DNA of 64,000 nt from Stenotrophomonas sepilia (GTDB lineage Bacteria > Pseudomonadota > Gammaproteobacteria > Xanthomonadales > Xanthomonadaceae): contig NZ_LXXZ01000040.1 in assembly GCF_003244875.1 (NCBI RefSeq), forward strand, positions 186,001-250,000, read 5' to 3'. A program made the position numbers and the translations under genes. Below the pieces are notes generated by a model. It had not been told where the DNA came from and did not search any database. It saw nothing but the letters and a program-made list of their open reading frames with translations. Below are positions 25,980-34,767 of this stretch, in pieces; the first letter of the stretch is position 1; every line of letters begins with the position of its first letter.

Positions 25980-26720
25980 ATGCGCCTTGCAAGCTTTGTC
26001 TTTGCTTTCGTACTCAGTGCTTTTGCCGGTGCTGCACAGGCCCAGGTGGTCACCCTCAACAAGGGCGGCTTCGTGCTGACCTACGACTGCAGCATCCACA
26101 GCGCCACCCGCTACGAGTACACGCTTACTGCCGATACCGGTTCGGCCGCACGGCCGTCCAGCTTCTACAAGGACCCGGACCTGCCGGCCGGTTGCCTGGG
26201 CCAGACCAGCACCGCGTCCTACGCCAGCATCAGATCCGGCTACGACCGTGGCCACCTGGTCACGTCCAACCACATGGACTACGACGCGACCTACATCCGC
26301 CGCGCCAACTACATGACCAACATCGTCCCGCAGGTGTCCAGCTTCAACCAGGGCATCTGGGTGAAGGCCGAAAACGTGGCCGAGTGCTACCGCGACATCG
26401 CACCGGTGGACGTCTACGGTGGTGTGGTCTACGGCGACGCCGCCAACGATTACTTCCTGGCCAGCCATGGCATCCCGACCCCGGAGTTCTTCTGGAAGAC
26501 GATCATCACCCGTGACCCGAACACCGGAACCGCCAAGGCGATCAGCTGGATCATTCCCAACGAGGCCAACCTGGGCAGCCTGGACAACTATCTGGTGACG
26601 ATTGCCGATCTGGAGGAGCTGCTGGGCGCCAGCTATGTGGCGATCAACGCACCGACCTCGCTGAAGAACATGCTGCCGGCCAGCACCTGGCCACAGCCTG
26701 CAGGGTGTGACCTGGGCTGA
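25980..26720 (+). CDS. Secreted DNA/RNA non-specific endonuclease (NucA/NucG family)
   Basis: A 246-residue nuclease: signal peptide (FVFAFVLSAFAGAAQAQ), then the beta-beta-alpha-metal fold. The catalytic motif is GYDRGHLVTSNHMDYD, where DRGH holds the general-base His, followed by the metal-binding Asn in TNIVPQVSSFNQGIW. Two cysteine pairs (YDCSIHS, PAGCLGQ, AECYRD, AGCDLG) suggest disulphides in an exported enzyme. GGAGA lies before the ATG. Likely roles are nutrient scavenging or extracellular DNA turnover. Confidence 0.92.
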   Translation: MRLASFVFAFVLSAFAGAAQAQVVTLNKGGFVLTYDCSIHSATRYEYTLTADTGSAARPSSFYKDPDLPAGCLGQTSTASYASIRSGYDRGHLVTSNHMDYDATYIRRANYMTNIVPQVSSFNQGIWVKAENVAECYRDIAPVDVYGGVVYGDAANDYFLASHGIPTPEFFWKTIITRDPNTGTAKAISWIIPNEANLGSLDNYLVTIADLEELLGASYVAINAPTSLKNMLPASTWPQPAGCDLG

Positions 26721-26736
26721 TCGGCAGGCAGAGGAA

Positions 26737-26925
26737 TCACGATACCTGCACGCGCAGCCATCGTGACGCCAGCACTCTGGCAACCAGGAACTGCACTGCG
26801 GCGCCTGCGACGGTGGCAACGACAAGCAGGACGGGGAGCAGGCAGCTGCCGGCCAGCGTCACCGCGCCGGCGATGCCGGCACTGATGAGGCGATGGTGCC
26901 GGGCCCGGGATCGCACTCGGTTCAA
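26737..26925 (-). CDS. Possible small two-helix membrane protein
   Basis: A 62-residue frame beginning with TTG, with an arginine-rich start (NRVRSRARHH) and two hydrophobic stretches (AGIAGAVTLAGSCLLPVLLV, ATVAGAAVQFLVARVLA). Ribosome-site support is weak. It may be real or a chance frame in the 336-base gap 26721-27056, which otherwise shows nothing. Confidence 0.28.
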   Translation of the reverse strand: MNRVRSRARHHRLISAGIAGAVTLAGSCLLPVLLVVATVAGAAVQFLVARVLASRWLRVQVS

Positions 26926-27056
26926 GGGGTATTCCCGTGCAAGCGCTGGGTGGGGTGGCCCGGCAGTCTAGCGTTCCTGTGGCCAGCGTGCCCTGCCCGT
27001 CCCGCTATGGGAAAATGGCGGGCGCCTCGCCCCTTTGGCTGTTCCCGGAGTAGTTG

Positions 27057-27752
27057 ATGTCCCGTCTCCCCTTCGATGCCGTGCTGTTCGACTGCGACGG
27101 CGTACTGGTCGATTCCGAGCCGCTGGTCGCCCGCGTGCTCTCGGAAATGCTGACCGCACGCGGCTGGCCGCTGACCCCGGCGCAGGCCGGCGAGGTCTTC
27201 CTGGGCCAATCCGTGGCCCATCTGGCCGGGCTGATCGCAGAGCGCACCGGCAAGCCGTTCACCGAGGAATGGCTGGAGGAGTTCCGCCAGCAGCGCAACC
27301 GGGCGCTGGAACGGGATCTGGAGCCGATCCGGGGGGCGCCCGAGGCCGTGCGTGCGATCGCCGCAGCGACCGGTGGCCGCATTGCCTGCGCGTCCGGTGC
27401 CGACCTGATCAAGGTGAAACTGCAGCTGGGCAAGGTCGGCATCCTCGATGCCTTCGGCGACCACGTCTATAGCGGCCAGGACATGCCGAACACCAAGCCG
27501 CACCCGGACGTCTACCTGGCGGCCGCTGCCGCGCTGGGTGTGGATCCGAAGCGCTGCGCGGTCATTGAAGACACCGTGACCGGCGCGACCGCCGGCGTCG
27601 CGGCGGGTGCAACCGTGTTTGGCTTCAGCGAGGGCGGCCCGCACCACAGCACGCCGGAGGCCCTGCGCGCTGCGGGTGCGAAGGTGATCTTCCAGCGCAT
27701 GGACCAGCTGCCGGCATTGCTGGCGGCCTACGCCGCCGACGCTGCAGCCTGA
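27057..27752 (+). CDS. HAD-superfamily sugar phosphatase / beta-phosphoglucomutase-like
   Basis: A 231-residue HAD enzyme with cap domain. Motif I is LFDCDGVLVDSE with the nucleophile Asp, motif II is in ACASGADL, and motifs III/IV are KPHPDVYLAAAAALG and CAVIEDTVTGATAGVAAGA. The family includes 6-phosphogluconate and sugar-phosphate phosphatases; the substrate is uncertain. The ATG at 27057 is used rather than the TTG just before it. Convergent with the small membrane-protein gene that follows. Confidence 0.9.
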   Translation: MSRLPFDAVLFDCDGVLVDSEPLVARVLSEMLTARGWPLTPAQAGEVFLGQSVAHLAGLIAERTGKPFTEEWLEEFRQQRNRALERDLEPIRGAPEAVRAIAAATGGRIACASGADLIKVKLQLGKVGILDAFGDHVYSGQDMPNTKPHPDVYLAAAAALGVDPKRCAVIEDTVTGATAGVAAGATVFGFSEGGPHHSTPEALRAAGAKVIFQRMDQLPALLAAYAADAAA

Positions 27753-27759
27753 GGCGGCC

Positions 27760-27990
27760 TCAGCCTGCAGCGCCCAGCGTGGCGCTGCGGCGTTTCCCGG
27801 TGTAATGCAGCACGAACAGGTACAGGCCAGTGAACAGCTGCAGGAACAATGGCGGCAGCGGCGAATAGGTGATCCACGCTGCCGGCTCGCCCTGCCCCAG
27901 CCCGCGAGCTGCGAAATTGGCGATCACCGCCAGGGTGAAGACGATCGAGGTCCAGCGATGCACGGGCCGCGCCCAGCCACCCCGGCTCAT
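27760..27990 (-). CDS. Small membrane protein, last gene of the LysR-AraC-VOC operon
   Basis: A 76-residue protein with two helices (TSIVFTLAVIANFAARGLG and LPPLFLQLFTGLYLFVLHYT). The ATG overlaps the stop of the VOC gene by four bases, so they are coupled. Proteins of this shape are often found beside glyoxalase-like genes in proteobacteria. Function unknown. Confidence 0.75.
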   Translation of the reverse strand: MSRGGWARPVHRWTSIVFTLAVIANFAARGLGQGEPAAWITYSPLPPLFLQLFTGLYLFVLHYTGKRRSATLGAAG

Positions 27991-28412
27991 TGACGGCGCC
28001 TCGCTTCGGATCGGGCTTCGATCATCTTCCAGCCATTGCCGGACGGGTCACGGAATCCGGCATCGATGGCGCCATAGCGTTCGACCGGCTCCTGGGTGAA
28101 CTCGACGCCCCGTGCCAGCCATTGCGTATAGCGTGCCCGGCAGTCATCGACGGCCAGCACCAGCGGAGGCATTGCGCCTTTCGCCACCAGCTGCTGCAGT
28201 GCCTGCGCGGTGGCCGCGTCGTGTGTGGGCGGGCCCGGAACGAACAGCCCCAGCTGGAATCCGTCCTGGCCGGGGCTGCGTACCGTCAGCCAACGGTAGC
28301 TGCCATTGCGCACATCGGTGTGCACTTCGAAACCGAGCATGCCGACGTAGAACGCGAGCGCTTCATCCTGGTCGCGCACATAGAGGCCGACCGTGTTCAC
28401 AGTGTTTGTCAT
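27987..28412 (-). CDS. VOC-family (glyoxalase/bleomycin-resistance-like) protein
   Basis: A 141-residue VOC protein: TNTVNTVGLYVRDQDEALAF and YVGMLGFEVHTDVR form the first beta-alpha-beta unit. The second ends GAIDAGFRDPSGNGWKMIEA, with the C-terminal acidic metal ligand region. The start at 28412 follows the family N-terminus. It lies 10 bases after the AraC-type gene and overlaps the next gene. It could be a lyase, a dioxygenase or a resistance binder; the substrate is unknown. Confidence 0.88.
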   Translation of the reverse strand: MTNTVNTVGLYVRDQDEALAFYVGMLGFEVHTDVRNGSYRWLTVRSPGQDGFQLGLFVPGPPTHDAATAQALQQLVAKGAMPPLVLAVDDCRARYTQWLARGVEFTQEPVERYGAIDAGFRDPSGNGWKMIEARSEARRRQ

Positions 28413-28422
28413 GGGACCTCCC

Positions 28423-28884
28423 TCACGTGGGATCCACGTTAGCAACCGCCGCGCGCCGGCGCTTCTCCAAAACTGCCATGTTCAGGTCCGGTCGCTGCGC
28501 GGCACGTGCGTGGCACTCCGGCACGCAGGCCGGCGTCGCCTGGCCGGCCCGCTCACGCTCGCGCACGTTGCCCGGGCTGTCGCCGGTGATGTCACGGAAG
28601 ATGCGGCCGAAGGTGCCCAGGCTGCTCCAGCCGGTCTGCGCGGCGATCTCGGTGACCGGCAGATCGGTGTCACGCAACATCGCCACGGCCCGTTCAATCC
28701 GTCGGCTCAGCAGGTAGCGATGCGGTGGCAGCCCGAAGGCCTGCTTGAACGAACGCGCGAAATGCGCTGCGGATACGGCACTCACTTCGGCTAGGCGGGC
28801 CACCGGCCAGTCCTCGTGGCTGGCATGGTCCATCCGGTCCTTGGCACGCAGCAGGCGTCGCAGTAGTTCAGGGCTCTGGTTCAT
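28423..28884 (-). CDS. AraC-family regulator, DNA-binding domain only
   Basis: A 153-residue protein that is essentially the AraC DNA-binding domain, with two helix-turn-helix units: VARLAEVSAVSAAHFARSFK and VTEIAAQTGWSSLGTFGRIF. It lacks the usual sensor domain, like MarA/SoxS-type regulators. Its ATG overlaps the stop of the LysR gene by four bases. It probably activates the VOC gene just downstream and may itself be controlled by the LysR protein. Confidence 0.9.
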   Translation of the reverse strand: MNQSPELLRRLLRAKDRMDHASHEDWPVARLAEVSAVSAAHFARSFKQAFGLPPHRYLLSRRIERAVAMLRDTDLPVTEIAAQTGWSSLGTFGRIFRDITGDSPGNVRERERAGQATPACVPECHARAAQRPDLNMAVLEKRRRAAVANVDPT

Positions 28885-29807
28885 GCCGCCACCGTGCGCG
28901 CCAGATGATGTCGCGCCGCATGCCTGGCCTGCGCGGCCTGCTCGCCCAGCCAGTCACCGAATGCAATGACCTTCGCGCTCCGGCTGCGCGCCGTCGGTGC
29001 CACGAACCAGAAACCACGCCCGTCGCTGGCCACACCGGGATGTGCCTGCACCAGGCGCCCGCTGTCCAGTTCGGCCTGGAACAGGATTGGCGAAGCAATG
29101 GCGATGCCCTGCCCGGCAATGGCCGCGCCGACGTCCAGATGCTCTACCGCAAAGGGGCTGACCAGGCTCTCCTCGGCCGGCGGCGGAACCGCGCCATGTG
29201 CGGAAAACCACAGTGCCCACCAGTCGGGCCTGCCGAGCAGCGGAACCTCCAAGGCCCGGCGCCCGAGCCCGTCAGCCGCCGGCAGCAGCGCTGGCGCGCA
29301 CAACGGGGTGAAAATGCTGGGGAACAGGGGCGTGGCCTGCAGCCCGGGCCACTCGCCATGCCCATTGCGGATGGCAGCATCAAAATGCCCGGCGGCCAGG
29401 TCCTGCGGCTCTGCCGACAGGTCCAGTTCCAGCACGATGCTCCGATGGCGGCCGCGGAAACTGCCCAGCCGCGGTGTCAACCAGCTGGTGCCCAGCGTGG
29501 GTAGCACGGACAGGCGCAGTCGCGCCGCATCCATGTCTGCGGCGCGCATGAAACTGGCACGAAGCGCGTCGAAGGCCCGGGTGGCCTCCTGCGCGACGCT
29601 GGCACCCGCTGCCGTCAGTTCCACATGCTGTGCGTGGCGCAGGAACAGGCAGGTGCCGGTCTGGGCCTCCAGCCGGCGCACGTGGTAACTCACCGATGCC
29701 GCGCTGGTGTCGAGCTCCTCGGCGGCACGGGCAAAACTGCCCAGCCGCGCCGCCGCTTCGAAGGCGCGGATGGCGGCAAGCGATGGAAGCTGGCGTTGGC
29801 TCACCAT
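28881..29807 (-). CDS. LysR-family regulator, GcvA-like
   Basis: A 308-residue LysR regulator. The winged helix is LAAIRAFEAAARLGSFARAA, then AASVSYHVRRLEAQTG. The GcvA-like effector domain includes RLRLSVLPTLGTSWLTPRLG and EHLDVGAAIAGQGIAIASP. It leads a four-gene operon (LysR, AraC, VOC, membrane protein) with overlapping ends throughout. This is unusual, since LysR genes usually diverge from their targets. The divergent neighbour at 29899 may be another target. Confidence 0.9.
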   Translation of the reverse strand: MVSQRQLPSLAAIRAFEAAARLGSFARAAEELDTSAASVSYHVRRLEAQTGTCLFLRHAQHVELTAAGASVAQEATRAFDALRASFMRAADMDAARLRLSVLPTLGTSWLTPRLGSFRGRHRSIVLELDLSAEPQDLAAGHFDAAIRNGHGEWPGLQATPLFPSIFTPLCAPALLPAADGLGRRALEVPLLGRPDWWALWFSAHGAVPPPAEESLVSPFAVEHLDVGAAIAGQGIAIASPILFQAELDSGRLVQAHPGVASDGRGFWFVAPTARSRSAKVIAFGDWLGEQAAQARHAARHHLARTVAA

Positions 29808-29898
29808 AAGTGTGGCTTAGCCTGAGCCCGGATATCTGCGTGGTCAATCCCCCTCGCACCCGCAACGATGGAGGCACTTCCGGCAAGGGGTCACGCAC

Positions 29899-30939
29899 AT
29901 GGATCGACGGCAGTTCCTGGCCACCTTGGCCGCAGTGGCAGCCTCAAGCGCCCTACCCTCGGGGCGGCCCCTGTCCAGCCACAGCGAAGACTGGAAATGG
30001 TTGCAGGGCAACTGGCAGGTCCGGCACCAACGCCTGAAGGAGCGCCTGGTGGGCGACACCCGCTGGGAAGCCTTCACCGGCGCCAGCGCGGTCTGGCTCA
30101 CCCTGGGCGGGCTCGGCACCATCGATGACAACGTCATGGCGCTGCCTTCGGGCCCGTACAGAGGCCTGGGCGTGCGTGCTTTTGATCCAGTGTCTTCCAC
30201 GTGGTCGATCTGGTGGATCGATGGGCGCAACCCTGCCCATATCGAACCGCCCGTGCGCGGCGTCTTCGAAGGCGATGGCGGCAGCTTCCGTGGTCGTGAC
30301 CACTTCAAGGGACGCCCCATCGACGTCTGGTTCCGCTGGCATGACATCCATGGCGAGGAGCCGTGGTGGGAGCAGGCGTTCTCCGACGATGCCGGCGCGC
30401 ACTGGGAAGTGAACTGGCGCAACTGGTTCCGCCGCACTGCGGCGGTCCCCTCACCGCTTCCGAAGCTGCCGGATGCACCGCGCGATTTTGATTTCCTGGT
30501 GGGCCATTGGAACGTGCGCCATCGTCGCCTGCGCGCTCGGCTGGCAGGCAGTGATGCGTGGGACGCGTTCAACGGCACCCTGCACAACTGGCCGGTACTG
30601 GGAGGATTCGGCAACGTAGGCGACAACCTGATGGACGTGCCGGGAACACCGCTGCGCGGCATGGGTATCCGCGCCTGGAGTGCGGCTGAGCAGCACTGGC
30701 TGAGCTGGTGGCTGGATGGTCGGGAGCCGACCCGGATCGGTGCGCCGCTGCGCGGTGGTTTCGAGGCCGGTGTCGGCCGCTTCTTCGGCGAAGACCAGCA
30801 CGACGGTCGATCAATCCAGACGCGGGTGATCTGGTCACGCATCACCCCGCGCTCGGCGCGCTGGGAACAGGCGGCTTCGACCGATGGGGGACGCAGTTGG
30901 GAAACCAACTGGGTCAGCGACTTCGAGCGGCAGGCATGA
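29899..30939 (+). CDS. Tat-exported protein with two tandem copies of one domain (DUF1579-like)
   Basis: A 346-residue protein. The N-terminus has a twin-arginine motif (MDRRQFLATLAAVAASSALP). Two homologous halves follow. Half 1 has DWKWLQGNWQVRHQRLKERL, VWLTLGGLGTIDDNVMALP and GLGVRAFDPVSSTWSIWWID. Half 2 has DFDFLVGHWNVRHRRLRARL, NWPVLGGFGNVGDNLMDVP and GMGIRAWSAAEQHWLSWWLD. The pattern suggests a lipocalin-like beta-barrel related to DUF1579. It overlaps the next gene by four bases. Function unknown. Confidence 0.8.
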   Translation: MDRRQFLATLAAVAASSALPSGRPLSSHSEDWKWLQGNWQVRHQRLKERLVGDTRWEAFTGASAVWLTLGGLGTIDDNVMALPSGPYRGLGVRAFDPVSSTWSIWWIDGRNPAHIEPPVRGVFEGDGGSFRGRDHFKGRPIDVWFRWHDIHGEEPWWEQAFSDDAGAHWEVNWRNWFRRTAAVPSPLPKLPDAPRDFDFLVGHWNVRHRRLRARLAGSDAWDAFNGTLHNWPVLGGFGNVGDNLMDVPGTPLRGMGIRAWSAAEQHWLSWWLDGREPTRIGAPLRGGFEAGVGRFFGEDQHDGRSIQTRVIWSRITPRSARWEQAASTDGGRSWETNWVSDFERQA

Positions 30940-31817
30940 AAGCGCGGCTGGCCGTGATGCTGCTGGTTGCTGCGTCGCCCCCCGCGACTCCCTCAAGCGT
31001 GCTGCAGATCGTCGGCTCCTCTGAACGCTTTGCGCCGGGCGTTGCATCCACGCAGTACGACGAGATTCGACTGACCCTGAGCCCGGACGGAAACACCGCG
31101 CTGTGGTTCAGCCGCAACCGTCCCGGTGGTCCGGGCGGGTATGACATCTGGGTCTCCCGCCACGATGGGCAGCGCTGGCGGCCGGCGACGCCGGTCTCGT
31201 TCAACACGCCGGGACGAGACTTCGATCCCGCCTTTTCTGCCGATGGCCGCACGGTGTATTTCTGTTCGGATCGAGCAGGCGGCCAGGGCGGCGACGATCT
31301 GTACCGGGTCAGCATTGGACGTGACGGTCGATTCGGCGAACCGGAGAATCTGGGCCCCGCGGTGAACAGCGCGGCCGACGAGTTCGCGCCGATGCTCTCG
31401 CCGGACGGTCGTACGCTGTTGTTCTCCAGCGATCGCGCGGGCGGTGCCGGCGGCCATGACCTCTACAGCGCCACGATGATCGGCGGCGTGGCGCAGCTGG
31501 CGCGGCCGCTGGCGGGTGGCATCAATACCGCCGCACAGGAGTTCGATGCCACGTTCCTCGGCAACGGCCAAACGGTGGTGTTTGCCCGCGCCCTGGACTT
31601 CGCCACTGCACCGGTCCGCCAGTTCATTGCCTACGAGCGTGGAGGCCGTTATGACGCGGGCCATGCATTGCCCTCCCCGGTGAACGAAGCCTCCGGCGAC
31701 AGCTACGGTGCGATGCTGGATGGCTCGCAACCTGACACTTTGACCTATTCGGCGCGGCGCGCAGACGGTGCGGGGTTGGACCTGTACCGCATCCGCTACC
31801 GTTCGGGCGAACCATGA
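30936..31817 (+). CDS. Exported PD40/TolB-like beta-propeller protein
   Basis: A 293-residue protein with a hydrophobic start (KARLAVMLLVAASPPATPSS) and several PD40-type blades: LTLSPDGNTALWFSRNRPGG, AFSADGRTVYFCSDRAGG and MLSPDGRTLLFSSDRAGGAG, each with the SPDG...FxSxRxGG pattern. Such propellers bind peptides or sugars in the periplasm. ATGA overlap with the tandem-domain gene upstream indicates one operon. Function unknown. Confidence 0.85.
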   Translation: MKARLAVMLLVAASPPATPSSVLQIVGSSERFAPGVASTQYDEIRLTLSPDGNTALWFSRNRPGGPGGYDIWVSRHDGQRWRPATPVSFNTPGRDFDPAFSADGRTVYFCSDRAGGQGGDDLYRVSIGRDGRFGEPENLGPAVNSAADEFAPMLSPDGRTLLFSSDRAGGAGGHDLYSATMIGGVAQLARPLAGGINTAAQEFDATFLGNGQTVVFARALDFATAPVRQFIAYERGGRYDAGHALPSPVNEASGDSYGAMLDGSQPDTLTYSARRADGAGLDLYRIRYRSGEP

Positions 31818-31824
31818 TCCGCAC

Positions 31825-33180
31825 TCAACGCTGCGCCGGCAGTTCCAGACGATGCTTGCGGCACAGCCGGTACACGGTCACCCGCGAGATCTGCATCTGC
31901 CGTGCGCACTCGGAGACGTTGTAGCCGGTCTGGCGAAGGGTCTGCAGCAGCACATCGCGCTCGGCCTGGCCGCGGGCATCCTGCAGCATCGCGCCCGGCG
32001 GCGCATGCTCGGCCCCACCCAGTTCAAGGTCACGCTCGCTGATCAGCTCGCCTTCGGCCATGATCGCCGCCCGCTGCACCCGGTTGAGCAGTTCACGCAC
32101 GTTGCCGGGCCAACCGAAGCGCCGCATCGCCTGCAGCGCAGCGGGCGCAAAGCCACGTGCACGCACGCTGTGGCGCAGGCGGAAGCAGCGCAGGAAGTGC
32201 TCGGCCAGCAGTTGCACATCGGCGCCACGCTCGCGCAAGGGCGGCATCAGCAGGCGCAGCACATTGAGCCGATAGTAGAGATCGCTGCGGAACCGACCCT
32301 GAGTCACCGCGTGTTCCAGCTCCACGTGGGTGGCGGCGAGTACCCGCACGTCGGCCCGCAGCGGCTGGCTGCTGCCGACACGCTCGAAGGTGCCTTCCTG
32401 AAGCACGCGCAGCAGGCTGGTCTGCGCCTCCGCCGGCAGGTCGCCCACCTCGTCGAGGAACACGGTGCCGCCGTGTGCGGCTTCGAATACGCCTATCTGG
32501 CGCTTGTCGGCGCCGGTGAACGAGCCGCGCTCGTGGCCGAACAGCTCCGACTGCACCAGGCTGGCCGGAATGGCACCGCAGTTGACCGCGATGAACGGCT
32601 TGCCCGCACGGCCGGACAACGCATGCAGTGCGTGAGCCGCCAGCTCCTTGCCGGTGCCGGTTTCGCCGGTGACCAGCACCGGCAGTTCGACCGGCGCGAA
32701 CTTGTGCAGCACGCTGCGCACCGCATGCAACGCAGGACTCTCGCCGATCAGTGTGCGCGGCCCCTGGCCGGCGCATACCTCGCTGGCAGAAGGATCATCC
32801 GCGTCGAACTGCTGGCGCATCGCAGCCACCAGGTCCTGCAGGCCGAAAGGCAGCGTGAACCGCGAGATGCAGCGCTGCAGCAAGGGCAGCCACGCTGCAG
32901 GCGTGGGCCCCGCGCCGGGTGGCAGCACCGCAATCCAGGGCAGATGCACGTGCTGTTCGATCCATGGCGCCAGCAACTGCAGCGCGGGCGTATCCAGATG
33001 GCGAAGATCCAGCACAGCGACCAGCCGATCACGCCCGCGCAGCCCGATCGCCATCGCCGGGTCGGGATGAATGCGGCGCACGTACCAGCCTGCGGCCGCC
33101 AGCGCGCTGCGCTCGTTCGCCTGCGGCTCGCCGAACCAGAGCACGCAACGTGATGTAGAAGCCTCCGGGACCGCCGCCAT
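31825..33180 (-). CDS. Sigma-54-dependent activator, likely regulator of the fap operon
   Basis: A 451-residue enhancer-binding protein. The N-terminal domain (about 1-125) looks like a receiver without a clear phosphorylation site. The AAA+ domain has Walker A GETGTGKE, the sigma-54 loop ERGSFTGA (GAFTGA with one Ser), Walker [14 protein letters not shown] and the arginine region [15 protein letters not shown]. The C-terminal Fis-type helix-turn-helix is [20 protein letters not shown]. It is divergent from the fap operon, which has a -24/-12 promoter and upstream dyads, so it is the obvious activator. VpsR is a comparable protein. Confidence 0.9.
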   Translation of the reverse strand: MAAVPEASTSRCVLWFGEPQANERSALAAAGWYVRRIHPDPAMAIGLRGRDRLVAVLDLRHLDTPALQLLAPWIEQHVHLPWIAVLPPGAGPTPAAWLPLLQRCISRFTLPFGLQDLVAAMRQQFDADDPSASEVCAGQGPRTLIGESPALHAVRSVLHKFAPVELPVLVTGETGTGKELAAHALHALSGRAGKPFIAVNCGAIPASLVQSELFGHERGSFTGADKRQIGVFEAAHGGTVFLDEVGDLPAEAQTSLLRVLQEGTFERVGSSQPLRADVRVLAATHVELEHAVTQGRFRSDLYYRLNVLRLLMPPLRERGADVQLLAEHFLRCFRLRHSVRARGFAPAALQAMRRFGWPGNVRELLNRVQRAAIMAEGELISERDLELGGAEHAPPGAMLQDARGQAERDVLLQTLRQTGYNVSECARQMQISRVTVYRLCRKHRLELPAQR

Positions 33181-33355
33181 GCTTCCCCCAGCATCCGGAC
33201 ACCGTCGGCGGACTGTCAGGCAATCGCCGGCGTGCCGCCCTCCGCCGGGACCCTCTACGGCCACCGCAGCGGCCTTTGATGGGCGGATCCTAGCGCTGCG
33301 CTAAACGGCGGCGCAATGAGCGCCGCGTCAAGAGACCACCGGCTGAAGCGGCATC

Positions 33356-33395
33356 GTTACAGTCCGCGACGGCACCTGTAACACCCGTGTGACAG
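33356..33395. promoter_or_regulatory. Inverted repeats, candidate enhancer sites of the fap activator
   Basis: GTTACAG (33356-33362) faces CTGTAAC (33376-33382). The second half-site also begins a near-perfect dyad, CTGTAACAC-CC-GTGTGACAG (33376-33395). A related dyad, CGCTGTAACAGCG, lies at 33457-33469. They sit about 90 to 200 bases before the sigma-54 start point, the usual distance for enhancer sites. The rest of 33181-33577 holds no gene. Confidence 0.6.
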
Positions 33396-33529
33396 TCGGG
33401 CGCCCGCCTTGCCCTGCGGCGCGTGGTACAGCGCGATCCCAACATTTTTCCGACGCCGCTGTAACAGCGCGGCAGCAGCCCCCTGCGCCTGCCAGCGCCT
33501 GACGCCAAGGCAGCCAAGCCTTGCAGGGT

Positions 33530-33545
33530 TGGCACGCTTGATGCG
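33530..33545 (+). promoter_or_regulatory. Sigma-54 (-24/-12) promoter of the fap operon
   Basis: TGGCACGCTTGATGCG carries the invariant GG at -24 and GC at -12 exactly ten bases apart, with a full TGGCACG upstream half. The predicted start is near 33556, 22 bases before the first gene. The divergent activator at 31825 is a sigma-54 type. Confidence 0.78.
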
Positions 33546-33577
33546 TGCTTCCGCCGCACCCACCACGGGAGATCGGC

Positions 33578-34108
33578 ATGGACGGCATCACCCCCATTCG
33601 CGGCTTGCTGGCAACGCTGGCTGTGGCCCTGCTGTCGGTTGGCGCGAGCGCCTCTGCCTCCGGTGCACGCCAGGGCGTGAAGGCTCAACCGGGCGAAATC
33701 GTCCTGTTGCGTGATGTGTCCGCACGCCCGGCCTATCGCATGGCGCCGCCCGGCATGGCGCTGATCGCCGACCCGAAACCCCAGCGCGAGATCGCGGCGG
33801 CCCTCGGTGCGGGTGCCCCGGCAAACGGGATGGACGAGCTGAGCGATGAGGACTACGCAGGCATGGGGGCAGGTCAGGCCGCCACGGCCACCGCACCCGC
33901 AGGCACCACGGTCGAACGTGTGACGCAGCAGGCATTGGGCGGTACGCTCGGCCGCAACGGTGACGGCATGGTCGGCAGCAGTCTCGGTGGTGCCATGAGC
34001 GGGCCGCTCGGCGCGGTTGGCAACAGTACCCGCGGCATCGGCGAGACCGTGCGCGGCGCGCTCGGCCAGTTCCCGCTGCAGGGCATGGCCCCGGCAGGTG
34101 GCAAGTGA
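33578..34108 (+). CDS. fapA: First fap-operon protein, FapA position
   Basis: A 176-residue exported protein, low in order: signal peptide (RGLLATLAVALLSVGASASA), then PAYRMAPPGMALIADPKPQR, then a Gly/Ala-rich tail (GDGMVGSSLGGAMSGPLGAV). In Pseudomonas, FapA is a disordered periplasmic chaperone encoded first. The symbol rests on position and character, not on clear homology. The ATG at 33578 follows GGGAGA. It overlaps the next gene by four bases. Confidence 0.65.
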   Translation: MDGITPIRGLLATLAVALLSVGASASASGARQGVKAQPGEIVLLRDVSARPAYRMAPPGMALIADPKPQREIAAALGAGAPANGMDELSDEDYAGMGAGQAATATAPAGTTVERVTQQALGGTLGRNGDGMVGSSLGGAMSGPLGAVGNSTRGIGETVRGALGQFPLQGMAPAGGK

Positions 34109-34722
34109 GGCGGGCGCACTGGCTGCTGCTGATCCTGCCTGCCACGCCGTTGATCGCGCAGGCCGATGACTATAGCGGCATGCTCGCCTACCTCGACGTT
34201 GCCCGCATCGACGGCCATGCACTGGCCGGCGCGAACGGCGCCATCGCGGTCAACCAGGCGGCCGGCGACCTCAATCTGCAGGCCAACCTGCGCGGCATCG
34301 CCACGGGCGAACATGCAGACGTCTCGATCGGCAACCGACAACTGCGCGGTGGCAACCGCGTGCTGGGTGCGCCGATGCACGCCACTGCCGTCATCGATGG
34401 CAAGGCGCTGGCCGGTGCCAGCGGCATCGCATCCATCAACCAGGCCAGCGGCATCGCCAACGCGACGCTCAACGTCGTCAGCGCGACGCTGGCCCGACAG
34501 GGCATACGCGAAACCGACGATACGGCCTTGGCCGCCGAGGGTTCCGCGTTGGCAGGGGGGCGGGACGACGCCGGTCGCGGCGTCGCGACGGGCACCCGCA
34601 GCGCCGGTGTCACCAGCACCGCGCTGCGGGGATTCGACGGGGTCCTGCAACTCAATCAGATCGCGGGCAGCGGCAATGACACGGCCAATGTGCTGGGCCT
34701 GGTCGTGCAGGACCGCCCGTGA
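34105..34722 (+). CDS. fapB: Minor functional-amyloid subunit, FapB-like
   Basis: A 205-residue secreted protein starting with GTG that overlaps the stop of the previous gene. A signal peptide (AHWLLLILPATPLIAQADD) precedes three Fap-type repeats: GAIAVNQAAGDLNLQANLRG, GIASINQASGIANATLNVVS and GVLQLNQIAGSGNDTANVLG. The Gly-x-Asn-Gln-Ala-x-Gly-Asn pattern matches amyloid-core repeats of FapB/FapC. FapB nucleates or caps FapC fibres in Pseudomonas. I see no cysteine, so the C-terminal CxxC seen in Pseudomonas is missing. Confidence 0.78.
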   Translation: MRRAHWLLLILPATPLIAQADDYSGMLAYLDVARIDGHALAGANGAIAVNQAAGDLNLQANLRGIATGEHADVSIGNRQLRGGNRVLGAPMHATAVIDGKALAGASGIASINQASGIANATLNVVSATLARQGIRETDDTALAAEGSALAGGRDDAGRGVATGTRSAGVTSTALRGFDGVLQLNQIAGSGNDTANVLGLVVQDRP

Positions 34723-34767
34723 CAACCACCCAACCGATGCACCACCTGATGAGAGAAAGAGGGCACC

